From the IMG/VR virus record IMGVR_UViG_3300020472_000038, positions 1-52,228 of that record: DNA of 52,228 nucleotides. One strand, 5' to 3'. The stretch comes from a virus. The notes beneath the pieces were generated by a model. The model did no database searches and was not told the DNA's origin. It saw only the letters and a list, made by a program, of their open reading frames with translations. Position numbers and translations under genes: made by a program. This document shows positions 1 to 7,196 of this stretch, in pieces (positions within the stretch are counted from its first letter, which is position 1; the number at the start of each line of letters is the position of its first letter).

Positions 1-734
1 TTATCCGATTTTTACCGGCACCAGAAGGTGAAGACTTGCCATGGGCAAGAATCTGGAATCATGGTTTTCAGGGGCCAGGTGGCTGGTATATTGAAAACTC
101 TTTGACTACTCTTGGTCAGAAAGATCCAGTAAGTGAACATAATTCCACACTTTGGAATTCTGGTATTGAGGCAAACAAAGAGGTTGCCCGTAAACAGAAA
201 CGTAGATTGAATTACACATCTAATGTGTATATCATCAAAGACCCAGCTCATCCTGAGAATGAAGGTCAAGTCAAACTTTATCGTTTCGGTAAAAAAATCT
301 TTGACAAGATTAATGACCTAATGAATCCAGAGTTTGAAGATGAGAGTCCAGTAAATCCATTTGACCTTTGGACAGGTGCGAACTTCAAGATGAAGATTCG
401 TAAAGTAGAAGGTTATTCCAATTACGATAAGTCTGAGTTTGAAGCTCCTAGTGTACTTCTTGAAGATGAAGCTCGTCTGGAAGAAATCTGGAAGTCGGAA
501 AGCTCTTTAAAAGAGTTGGTGAGTGAAGACAAGTTCAAGTCATTTGATGAACTCAAAACTAAACTGGATCGTGTTCTTGGTTTGGGTAGTGAGTTCTCTC
601 CTACACCTAAGACTGTAGATGTTCCATTTGATGGTGGTAAACCTTATACGGCTCCACCTAAACCAGCTGCTACTGCAACTGATGATAGTGATGAATCTAT
701 GGAGTATTTTCAGAAATTAGCTCAAGAAGCTTAA
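1..734 (+). CDS. 32: Single-stranded DNA-binding protein gp32, 5'-truncated by window edge
   Basis: T4 gp32 coats single-stranded DNA during replication, recombination and repair. The open frame runs in from the left edge (first full codon at base 3, reading IRFLP), so the true start lies outside the window and the ATG/TTG codons near base 36 are internal. The core is clear: WNHGF, WYIE, the VYIIKDPAHPENEGQVKLYR block, FGKKIFDKIN, GANFKMKI and GYSNYDKSEF all align with T4 gp32, followed by DKFKSFDEL and an acidic C-terminal tail (DDSDESMEYF) that in T4 contacts replication partners. Odd point: T4 binds zinc with one His and three Cys. The His in NHGF is kept, but the three Cys positions read as Ser or other residues (ENSLTT, KDPVSEHN). 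The gene converges on the tape measure gene. Confidence 0.93.
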   Translation, partial: IRFLPAPEGEDLPWARIWNHGFQGPGGWYIENSLTTLGQKDPVSEHNSTLWNSGIEANKEVARKQKRRLNYTSNVYIIKDPAHPENEGQVKLYRFGKKIFDKINDLMNPEFEDESPVNPFDLWTGANFKMKIRKVEGYSNYDKSEFEAPSVLLEDEARLEEIWKSESSLKELVSEDKFKSFDELKTKLDRVLGLGSEFSPTPKTVDVPFDGGKPYTAPPKPAATATDDSDESMEYFQKLAQEA

Positions 735-740
735 TCAATT

Positions 741-773
741 AAAACTAGTGGGAGCTGAATAAGTTCTCACTAG
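741..773 (-). terminator. Hairpin terminator between gp32 and the minus-strand tail block
   Basis: A 10-bp stem with two G-T wobbles (CTAGTGGGAG at 745-754, TTCTCACTAG at 764-773) encloses a 9-base loop. Read on the minus strand it is followed by TTTT, as in a Rho-independent terminator, and the tape measure stop codon (770-772) lies inside its 5' arm. On the plus strand it follows gp32 but lacks a U tract, so it may only protect the gp32 mRNA end. Confidence 0.55.
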
Positions 774-3616
774 CCATTCTGTAGTGCTCTTACTGTGGAT
801 TCATTAGTTCTTGTGGGTTCGGGCATAGAAACTGCTGTAGTTTGACTACTTTGTACACTATTATCTACATTATTATTGTTGATGATAACTGGTTGTCCAC
901 CACCAGTTCCTGCTAATGCATTTTCTTGTGACTTATTAACAAGGGTCGTTGCTTTCTGATTTGCGAGTTCACCTTGTACAAAAGTTCCCTCTGTCAAACC
1001 GGCCTTCTTCAATTCTAAAGCCTTACCTCTCATCCCTGCTATTTTCTTCGCATTTCTAATTTTGGATCTGTCTACTTTACCCTTAATATTATATTTTGCT
1101 TTTAACTGCGCTTTAGTCATACCTTCAGCATATATTTCATCATCATCGGGTTGTTCTGCTATCCTCTTTGCAGTTTTAGTCAGTTCAGCACCAGAAGCAC
1201 TTTGTAACGCAGCATTAATTGTAGTAGCATCTATTCTTTTGAAGGATTGCATTCCTTCACCTAATGCCTTTATTCCTATAGCAACTTCTTGTAAATGTTT
1301 TGGATCTTTAATCTTTTCAGTGGCCATACTTAGTGCACCAATGAAAGATTCAAATGATGTTTCCTTGCCAGGAGTCCAATTATTTCCAACTATTGAAGCC
1401 ATATCTAAGCCGGAAAAGGTGTCCATTGCTTTTCCTAATGGTGTTAAACCATCTGCAACCTTTTGCATCTCTGCAGGTGAAGCCATTTGACCCAATTTTT
1501 CTGAACTTAAAAGATCAAAGAAAATTTCTAATGTTGATTTACCAAAAGTACTTTCATCAACTATCTTGGCAATATCTACACCAGAAAATCCAGACATTGC
1601 TTTACCAAACGGGCCGAGTCCTTCAGCAAGATTGTTCAAATTATCTGCATTAATTTTAACTTTTGAATCTCCTATCTTGGCTATAACCTTAATAAAGGAT
1701 TCTATATCAGTATCACCACCAAAGAAACCACCTTTCATTTCAAAACCAGCAAATGCAGATATTCCCTCTCCTAGAGGCCCCAAGCCTTCTCCAAGTTGTT
1801 TTAATCTTGCCGCATCAATATCTTTATCTTTTGATAATTCAATTATCGTATCAATAGGACTTTTAACACCAAAGAAAGAACCAAGGCCTTCCATAACCCC
1901 ACCAATTACACCAAGAATACTTCCAACTCCAAAGGCAGCAATTCCCGCACCTATACCTGCAATTCCTTTACCAAGATCAATTAATTTATCTGAATCAAGG
2001 TCTTTTAATTGTTCAAACATTCCTTTACCGATGCCACCAATGAAGCCACCGATACCTTGTCCAAGATTAGTAAGAAGGCCTTTGAGTGCACTACCATCTA
2101 AACCTATCATTTTTCCTATTGCTGCAATTCCTTCAGCTGCAAGTAACCCCAAAGAAAAAGCTGAAATACCGGCACCTATTGCACCCATACCCAAGACCGC
2201 GACCTTCACTCCTGCAGGCCCAGCAAACCCAAGAGCACCCGCAGCTACCAACAATCCTCCAAGTACTGCAACACTTATTCCTGAAAATGCTTCAAAGGTG
2301 TTTGAAAGTAATGTATTAAGAGACTTACCATCCAATCCAATCAAAGCACCAAGTGATGCAAATCCTTCAGCTGCAAGAATACCAAGTGTGAAAGCAGCAA
2401 CACCACCACCTATCGCGCCCATACCTTTCATAATAGCTTTTACTCCACCTTTTACTGCACCAACAGCTACTCCACCTATCAACAATGCCCCAAGAGCTTT
2501 AGAATCCACTCCACCAAATGCACCAAAAACATTAGTCATCAATGTAGCAAGATTTTTTCCATCCAATGCAATTAAATCTCCAAGTTTTGCAAATCCTTCA
2601 GCTGCAAGAATACCAAGAATAAAAGCAGCAACACCACCACCAATTGCACCCATACCTAACATCACTCCTACTTTACTGACTTTGAACTTTTCCAATCCGA
2701 TAGCAGCTCCTATAATTGAAGCCATAACTACCAAATCAGTTCCAGAAAATGCACCAAAGACATTCTTTATAAGTGTATTCAACATCTTACCATCGAAACC
2801 CGCAAGTTCAGCTATTTTACCTGCACCTCCTAGTGCTAATATGAATGCACCAACACCAGCACCAATTGCAGTCATACCTAATACTACTCCTGCTTTGGTG
2901 GTTTTAGTTTTTTCCAATCCTACAGCAGCTGCTATAATTGAAGCCATAACTACTAAATCAGTTCCAGAAAATGCACCAAAGATATTCGTTACAAGTGTAT
3001 TCAACATCTTACCATCAAATCCTGCAAGTTCAGCTATTTTACCTGCACCTCCTAATGCTAATATAAATGCACCAATACCAGCACCTATTGAACCCATACC
3101 CAATATCACTCCTGCTTTTGTGGTTTTGGTTTTTTCCAATCCTATAGCAGCTCCCATTACTGCTGCTAGAACCACCAAATCAGTTCCAGAAAATGCACCA
3201 ATGGTATTTTCTACAAGAGCCTTTAAGGATTTACCATCAAAACCCGCAAGTTCAGCTATTTTACCTGCACCTCCTAATGCTAACATAAATGCACCAATAC
3301 CTGCAGCGATTGATCCCATTCCTATAATAAAACTCGGGCCAATCTTTGATACCGCCTTACCTATTGAACCAATACCAGCACCAATACCACCGAGAAGTCC
3401 TGCAATTAATCCACCTTGTTTTTTATCTGATTGAACTGCACCACCAACACCCGCCTTGAGAGTAGCAAGGATATCCTGTTGGATTTTCTTACTTTCTTTC
3501 GCGTCTCTTGCAGCTTCTTGTTCACGTTCTATATCTGAAGAATCTTTCTTTACAGGTTTTTTAAGAGTAGTGTCTATTGTTTTTAACGATTCAACTACAT
3601 CTTTTAAGTTTGCCAT
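770..3616 (-). CDS. Probable tail tape measure protein (gp29 position), repeat-rich
   Basis: 948 aa. The N-terminus is charged and helical (about residues 1-60, with EREQEAARDAKESKK), then a long Gly/Ala-rich hydrophobic helical region, about 85-540, holds roughly six copies of a 74-78-residue unit (GMGAIGAGI-AF-LG... GKIAELAGFDGK... NxFGAFSG). A second repeat family (LAEGLGPFGKAM-FSG-D, about four copies) follows to about residue 800, and the end is Asn/Gln-rich. Assignment rests on position: it is the first gene after gp26 and its frameshift extension, which matches the chaperone-then-tape-measure order of many tailed phages, and on its length and helical repeats. T4 gp29 is about 590 aa. 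At the usual 0.15 nm per residue, a fully extended helix would span about 140 nm. I found no direct T4 gp29 motif, so another tail protein is possible. Confidence 0.7.
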   Translation of the reverse strand: MANLKDVVESLKTIDTTLKKPVKKDSSDIEREQEAARDAKESKKIQQDILATLKAGVGGAVQSDKKQGGLIAGLLGGIGAGIGSIGKAVSKIGPSFIIGMGSIAAGIGAFMLALGGAGKIAELAGFDGKSLKALVENTIGAFSGTDLVVLAAVMGAAIGLEKTKTTKAGVILGMGSIGAGIGAFILALGGAGKIAELAGFDGKMLNTLVTNIFGAFSGTDLVVMASIIAAAVGLEKTKTTKAGVVLGMTAIGAGVGAFILALGGAGKIAELAGFDGKMLNTLIKNVFGAFSGTDLVVMASIIGAAIGLEKFKVSKVGVMLGMGAIGGGVAAFILGILAAEGFAKLGDLIALDGKNLATLMTNVFGAFGGVDSKALGALLIGGVAVGAVKGGVKAIMKGMGAIGGGVAAFTLGILAAEGFASLGALIGLDGKSLNTLLSNTFEAFSGISVAVLGGLLVAAGALGFAGPAGVKVAVLGMGAIGAGISAFSLGLLAAEGIAAIGKMIGLDGSALKGLLTNLGQGIGGFIGGIGKGMFEQLKDLDSDKLIDLGKGIAGIGAGIAAFGVGSILGVIGGVMEGLGSFFGVKSPIDTIIELSKDKDIDAARLKQLGEGLGPLGEGISAFAGFEMKGGFFGGDTDIESFIKVIAKIGDSKVKINADNLNNLAEGLGPFGKAMSGFSGVDIAKIVDESTFGKSTLEIFFDLLSSEKLGQMASPAEMQKVADGLTPLGKAMDTFSGLDMASIVGNNWTPGKETSFESFIGALSMATEKIKDPKHLQEVAIGIKALGEGMQSFKRIDATTINAALQSASGAELTKTAKRIAEQPDDDEIYAEGMTKAQLKAKYNIKGKVDRSKIRNAKKIAGMRGKALELKKAGLTEGTFVQGELANQKATTLVNKSQENALAGTGGGQPVIINNNNVDNSVQSSQTTAVSMPEPTRTNESTVRALQNG
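2657..3324 (-). repeat. Three tandem 222-bp coding repeats inside the tape measure gene
   Basis: The 24-base element that starts with AAATCAGTTCC (plus strand) recurs at 2733, 2955 and 3177, exactly 222 bases (74 codons) apart. The flanking sequence is highly similar over the whole unit. Three further, more diverged units lie downstream in the gene (below 2657 on the map). Confidence 0.9.
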
Positions 3617-3636
3617 TTATCTCTCTGTTATTTGTT

Positions 3637-3834
3637 TTAACTACTAGCTTTACGATTTTGTTCTTCAATCTTAGCATTTTCTTCAAATACCCATTGTGAT
3701 AATAATTCTGAATATAGTGTTCTTTCGTAGGGCAACATATCCTCGATTTCCGTCAAACTCCAATTATGATGTTGGCACATAGCAAAATTTTGTAAATAAT
3801 ATGCTTCAAGTGAGTTATGACTTAGGCAGATGCG
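3637..3834 (-). CDS. Frameshift extension of gp26 (gp51/GT-type tail assembly chaperone tail)
   Basis: This 65-codon open frame is in the -1 frame relative to gp26 and runs from the slippery site to TAA at 3637-3639. It has no start codon near its beginning: its first Met is residue 19 (FAMCQHHNW), with no ribosome binding site. The peptide has a helical, conserved look: NFAMCQHHNWSLTEIEDM, then LPYERTLYSELLSQW and a charged end. The pattern (W...EIE.(M/L)PYER...) resembles tail assembly chaperone extensions such as lambda gpT, made only by -1 frameshifting from gpG. The next gene is the tape measure, the expected partner. It sits where T4 has gene 51, right after 26; I cannot show homology to T4 gp51 by eye. 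The fusion joins residue 232 of gp26 to these 65 residues. Confidence 0.75.
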   Translation of the reverse strand, partial: RICLSHNSLEAYYLQNFAMCQHHNWSLTEIEDMLPYERTLYSELLSQWVFEENAKIEEQNRKASS

Positions 3835-4529
3835 AAAAAAGATGCAAGGCCCTCTAAAGTTTCCGTTTCAGTCTTTCCACACTTTGGACAAGTATACTCA
3901 ATATCCTGTTTCAGTTTTGGTAAAGATTCATAATAATCTTGAAGCTTTTTAAATTGACTAGAATTTAATGAATTTACAAACTCATCTAATTCTTTTTTAG
4001 TATGGTCTTGAGCAGAAAATACGTCTTCACCTTGAATAATTTCAAGTAAACTATTTCTAATTATTTCCATAACTAAGTCTATTTGATTTTTATTTTCAGT
4101 TCCAATAACATCATCTATACCTGGCGGACTCAAACGAACCATAATATCATCTGTTATTTCTACTAAATCAGAAGAATTTTTATTTTGAACCACCTCTACT
4201 TTAGAAAGGTCTATATCAACTTTAATGATTTCACCACATTCGTGCTCAAAAGAAATTGTACTTATATCTCCAACTGCTTTTCCTCTAATGTTAAGAAAAA
4301 GATATTCAAGGTCAATCATTGCAATGCTATTAACATTAAAATTTTCAGTTAATACACATTGAGTTATTATTTGTTTTATGGCTTTCGCCATATCTTTTTC
4401 TTCTCCACCCTCTAAAGCTGTTAGAAGAATTTTTTCTTCCTTGACTAAAAATGGTCTGTATTCAATTTTTTTACCAGATGCCGGTAATTCTAAATCATAT
4501 CGTACAGTATTTAATTTTGGCAAAGCCAT
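3822..4529 (-). CDS. 26: Baseplate hub assembly/tape measure chaperone, gp26 family (T4_baseplate)
   Basis: 235 aa. It resembles the T4_baseplate (gp26) family of marine T4-like phages: an N-terminal LPASGKKIEYRPFLVKEEK strand region, the motif IDLEYLFLNIRGKAVG, and a C-terminal CPKC pair. With the HEC motif near residue 90 the CPKC could form a small zinc site (inference). gp26 is needed for hub assembly but is not a major virion component in T4. A good Shine-Dalgarno (AAGGAG) lies 7 bases before the ATG. The last codons (GCA TCT TTT TTC GCA TCT GCC TAA) contain a canonical -1 slippery site, so a longer gp26-51 fusion of about 297 aa is predicted from the same start. It lies in a minus-strand operon between the tube-fold protein and the tape measure. 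Confidence 0.82.
   Translation of the reverse strand: MALPKLNTVRYDLELPASGKKIEYRPFLVKEEKILLTALEGGEEKDMAKAIKQIITQCVLTENFNVNSIAMIDLEYLFLNIRGKAVGDISTISFEHECGEIIKVDIDLSKVEVVQNKNSSDLVEITDDIMVRLSPPGIDDVIGTENKNQIDLVMEIIRNSLLEIIQGEDVFSAQDHTKKELDEFVNSLNSSQFKKLQDYYESLPKLKQDIEYTCPKCGKTETETLEGLASFFASA
3834..3840 (-). promoter_or_regulatory. -1 ribosomal frameshift slippery heptamer T_TTT_TTC with upstream SD-like stimulator
   Basis: In the gp26 frame the mRNA reads U UUU UUC, the canonical X_XXY_YYZ heptamer: tRNA-Phe in both sites re-pairs with UUU after a one-base slip. An SD-like AGAGGG (3850-3855) lies 9 bases upstream, close to the spacing of the stimulator in E. coli dnaX. Downstream I see only a weak 4-5-bp stem (AAGU/ACUU), so no convincing pseudoknot. 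The gp26 stop is four codons after the site. Confidence 0.75.
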
Positions 4530-4563
4530 AATGTTCTCCTTTTCAAATCATTATTTTATAATA

Positions 4564-5106
4564 TTAGTTAAGTAACATCCATTTTCTATATTTGAATGTT
4601 ACACTAAGTTTTAGTATTTCTCCTCCCATCGCGTGACCCAGCGCAATTTCACCAACTGCAGAAGGATATGCTTCTCTCAACTCTATCTTATAACTGTCTG
4701 TTGCTGTTTGAAAATCAGTTGCATCATTTGATAATCTAGTTATATTAATTGTTGAAACAAAATTGTTCCAATAGTTAACATTACCAGTTTTAACATTTAT
4801 TATATTTCTTTGCCATCTGTCAAAAAACCTTTTTACAGTAAATTTATCATCTAAAATAAAAGATAATGCAGCTTCTGTAAATGTTTCCCTATAGGGTATT
4901 TCTCTTGGTGGGCCATATATATCCTGTGCATTAGAAGCTATACCTTTAGTTGGAAGTGAAACAGCTTCACATAGATATTGTAAATTCTCGTTTACAGCTG
5001 TTGACAGTCCTTGAGGAAGATCGCTGAAGGTTACTTGATATCTATTCCCTTTAGCAAAATCATCAATTCTACTTCTTAGTGTATCTATTGTAAATACATC
5101 TGCCAT
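4564..5106 (-). CDS. Tail-tube-fold protein (gp19/gp54-like baseplate tube subunit)
   Basis: 180 aa, close to T4 gp19 (163 aa). The layout matches the T4-type tube fold: NRYQVTFSDL near residue 20, a CEAVSLPTKGI strand where gp19 has CKATALPAGI, a RETFTEAALSFILDDKF strand with FFDRWQ where gp19 has VDWQ, then REAYPSAVGEIAL matching gp19 GLWPTNVGELQL, and a closing LSVTFKYRKW matching VTLALDYW. gp54, which starts the tube on the baseplate, uses the same fold, and the main tube gene of T4-like phages normally sits beside the sheath gene (18), outside this window. A first-tube-ring or hub role therefore seems likelier than the main tube; this is inference. The ATG overlaps the upstream stop by one base (TAATG), suggesting translational coupling. 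Confidence 0.65.
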   Translation of the reverse strand: MADVFTIDTLRSRIDDFAKGNRYQVTFSDLPQGLSTAVNENLQYLCEAVSLPTKGIASNAQDIYGPPREIPYRETFTEAALSFILDDKFTVKRFFDRWQRNIINVKTGNVNYWNNFVSTINITRLSNDATDFQTATDSYKIELREAYPSAVGEIALGHAMGGEILKLSVTFKYRKWMLLN

Positions 5107-5705
5107 TAATAGTATTCCCTGCTGTCATTCCAGACAACACTTTTCTTCTGTTTTTGAAATCTTTCAACTGGTAGGAATATTGCTATTTCCCACTCGTCTG
5201 CGTTTATCCTTACGGTATTTGAACGTATATTAGTACCAAGATATCTTTTTACACAAGGTACTGCTCTTCCAAATCCCTTCAGTAAATTATACGTTATTTT
5301 CAATCTTGTAGTTGCATCATATTTATTATTAGTTGCATACTCTTTCAATTGATCCATAAGGATTGCTCTATCTCTTGGTGGAATATAATGTAGATTCAAA
5401 CCATAAAATCCACCTTTAGCTTTCTCAAATGGAAACACTAAAGGATACATATCCCAATAAGGTAGTTTTTTAGCAAACTTTGGGTCATATTTGTAGAATA
5501 ACATTTTTCCAAGTGTTGCACTACCTTCTTCTTCTCTTTTAAGAAGTTGTGTTGGAGTTACTGCTCTCATACGAGCACTTGCACTTGCTTGTTTGACCTT
5601 TTCTCTAAACCAATCCCCAGCTGCCCTAGCTTTTGCAGTTGCTTTTGAGGTTTTAATTGATGATTTGAGTGTATCTAAAAAACCTTCTTGTGATAATTGT
5701 GCCAT
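5106..5705 (-). CDS. Conserved virion-assembly protein of unknown function
   Basis: 199 aa, not confidently recognised. The N-terminal 60 residues are Ala/Lys/Arg-rich and helical (KTSKATAKARAAGDWFREK). The rest looks globular: LFYKYDPKFAKKLPYWDMYP, then GGFYGLNLHYIPP, ILMDQLKEY, KRYLGTNIRSNTVRIN and DEWEIAIFLPVERF. There is no signal peptide or membrane segment. It sits between gp4 and the tube-fold gene, so a head-tail completion or hub role (slots of T4 2, 3 or 28) is reasonable but not shown. It starts 4 bases after the gp4 stop with no clear Shine-Dalgarno, so it may depend on translational coupling. Confidence 0.55.
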   Translation of the reverse strand: MAQLSQEGFLDTLKSSIKTSKATAKARAAGDWFREKVKQASASARMRAVTPTQLLKREEEGSATLGKMLFYKYDPKFAKKLPYWDMYPLVFPFEKAKGGFYGLNLHYIPPRDRAILMDQLKEYATNNKYDATTRLKITYNLLKGFGRAVPCVKRYLGTNIRSNTVRINADEWEIAIFLPVERFQKQKKSVVWNDSREYY

Positions 5706-5709
5706 AATA

Positions 5710-6153
5710 CTAATATTTAGTTAAATCTTGTTCAGTTAATATTTGCCATTTCCAATTTCTGGTTTCACAGTAAGCCATAGCTGCTTTCCACTTTGCTTCA
5801 TTAATTCCCCAAATTTTGACCTCTTTGATAAATCTTCTTCTATTTGGTTTTGGTTTGGGTGGTTTAGTTTGAACCTTTGATTTGATTTCTATAAGAGTTT
5901 CACCTTGTGCAGTCTTTACCCAAAAGTCGGGAAAATAACGATGGACTTTACCATCTATAGGAGAACGATAGGGGATAACAATCTCTTCACTTGACCACTT
6001 TAAAATAGAATCATTACCATCAAGATACCTCATGAATCTCAATTCCAATCCAGAGCGATGAACTATTTTACGGTAATCTCCTTTGTATTTGGATATGTTT
6101 TTTGGTTTATATAATCCTTTCTTGATCCTCATATAAATATGTAGTAACGGCAT
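5710..6153 (-). CDS. 4: Head completion protein gp4 (gp50), PD-(D/E)XK-like fold
   Basis: 147 aa from the ATG at 6153 (a second ATG at 6132 would give 140 aa and begin MRIKKGLYKPK). It matches T4-type gp4: KPKNISKYKGDYRKI, RSGLELRFMRYLDGN, EEIVIPYRSPIDGKVHRYFP, then DFWVKT and LIEIKSK. The PD-F...E-I-K arrangement is the PD-(D/E)XK nuclease-like signature seen in this family, which is thought to trim or guard the DNA end when filled heads are completed. It is the first gene of the minus-strand block, just below a TATAAATT box at 6177-6184. The start is uncertain: no strong Shine-Dalgarno is present, only GGGCGG about 5 bases before 6153. Confidence 0.85.
   Translation of the reverse strand: MPLLHIYMRIKKGLYKPKNISKYKGDYRKIVHRSGLELRFMRYLDGNDSILKWSSEEIVIPYRSPIDGKVHRYFPDFWVKTAQGETLIEIKSKVQTKPPKPKPNRRRFIKEVKIWGINEAKWKAAMAYCETRNWKWQILTEQDLTKY
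6132..6139 (+). promoter_or_regulatory. T4-type late promoter (TATAAATA) for gp48 and downstream hub/wedge genes
   Basis: Exact TATAAATA, the T4 late promoter -10 box read by the gp55 sigma factor. The predicted start is near 6146, giving a leader of about 48 bases to the gp48 ATG (Shine-Dalgarno AGGA at 6184-6187). The box lies inside the 5' end of the opposite-strand gp4 gene. Confidence 0.75.
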
Positions 6154-6176
6154 AAAACCGCCCAAATAGAATTTTT

Positions 6177-6184
6177 AATTTATA
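6177..6184 (-). promoter_or_regulatory. Probable late promoter (TATAAATT) for the gp4-to-tape-measure block
   Basis: Minus-strand TATAAATT, one base off the T4 late consensus, just upstream of gp4. The predicted start near 6170 gives a short leader to the ATG at 6153. The same bases border the Shine-Dalgarno of gp48 on the other strand. Confidence 0.5.
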
Positions 6185-6193
6185 GGAATAGTA

Positions 6194-7195
6194 ATGAAAA
6201 TTTACACAGAAATTGTTTGGTCATGGGATGATGATAGAGGAGAACTGGTAAGAGAATCCTCAAAATCTTATGATTATGAGGGCCCGTTAACTCTTTTAAA
6301 TGATAATTCGGTTGAAAGTACTATAGCGGCCCAAGCATATGGTGCGGGAGATAACTTCACATATCCAAAAGATACCAACCCCGGCTTACCTCATTATATA
6401 AGATTCATTGCAAGAAGATCATATACATCTACAAGTACTACAAGAGGAACATCAAATGGAGAAGTTGTTTTATATATGCCCCCCGATGCTTTGAAAACTT
6501 CATATAGTCAAAGTATTGGTGATATAGAAATGGGAGGTTTTATTAGTTTAGCTCGTTCAGATATGGCTGGTGCTGGTGCTGCAATGGCAAAAGGTAATAT
6601 TAGGGGAGCTATGGCTGCAGCTGGTGTATTAAAGGGAGATGTCGCAGGTTCTGATAAAATAGACATACTCAAAGATTTTGGTAAAGCAGCTGTTACAGAG
6701 TTCGGGAAAAAGGCTGCTGGTACTTCAGCAGGTCAAGCAGTATCAAAGGCCACTGGACAAATTTTAAATCCACATAAAGCAGTGGTGTATCAAGGGCCTG
6801 GTGGATTTCGTACTTTCACTTTCACTTTTCAATTGATACCAAAATCTAAAGACGAATCTAAAGAAATTTTTAATATAGTAAGATTTTTCAAAAAGAGAAT
6901 GCATCCTGGCACTGGTGGAGGAGCTGGAATTAACAATCTATCATCTGTTACTTTAACATATCCAGATGAATTTGAAATAAAATATTATGTTAATAACAGA
7001 GAAGTCGATGGTAGTGATTTTACTAAACCACTATTTAAAATTAAAAACTGTTTTATGGAATCTTTTTCCGCAGATTATTCAACATCTTCACTTGTTTCTT
7101 TTATGGATGATGGAAATCCATTAACTACTACAATATCAATGTCATTTAAAGAAACACAACTTCTCACCAAAAAAGATATAGACGAAGGGTATTAA
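6194..7195 (+). CDS. 48: Baseplate tail tube cap protein gp48
   Basis: 333 aa (T4 gp48: 364 aa). gp48 sits on the hub and caps the baseplate so that gp54 and the tube can polymerise. The N-terminal part holds ARRSYTSTSTTRG and VVLYMPPD, a middle Ala/Gly-rich linker spans about residues 115-190 (AGAGAAMAKGNIRGAMAAAG), and the C-terminal part has the tube-like motif FRTFTFTFQLIPKSKDES followed by EIFNIVRFFKKRMHP, as in T4 (TFTWDLTPRS-E, then NIYQYF). It ends with ISMSFKETQLLTKKDI, comparable to T4 LEITMREI-TLNR. It opens the long plus-strand late block and is followed after one base by gp53. Confidence 0.82.
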   Translation: MKIYTEIVWSWDDDRGELVRESSKSYDYEGPLTLLNDNSVESTIAAQAYGAGDNFTYPKDTNPGLPHYIRFIARRSYTSTSTTRGTSNGEVVLYMPPDALKTSYSQSIGDIEMGGFISLARSDMAGAGAAMAKGNIRGAMAAAGVLKGDVAGSDKIDILKDFGKAAVTEFGKKAAGTSAGQAVSKATGQILNPHKAVVYQGPGGFRTFTFTFQLIPKSKDESKEIFNIVRFFKKRMHPGTGGGAGINNLSSVTLTYPDEFEIKYYVNNREVDGSDFTKPLFKIKNCFMESFSADYSTSSLVSFMDDGNPLTTTISMSFKETQLLTKKDIDEGY

Positions 7196-7196
7196 T

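Noticed and set aside
1566-3434. 622-codon open frame antisense to the tape measure gene
   Set aside because: It is the mirror of a Gly/Ala-rich repeat gene, so its product is Pro/Ala/Asn-rich and low in complexity; no Shine-Dalgarno or promoter fits, and the minus-strand frame has the operon context.
5714-5720. CTAAATA on the minus strand before the 199-aa gene
   Set aside because: The bases encode the last residues and stop of gp4 (LTKY) and lie too close to the next ATG for a leader.
6154-6165. TTG start for gp4 at 6165
   Set aside because: It adds four residues not expected for the family and has no better ribosome binding site than the ATG at 6153.
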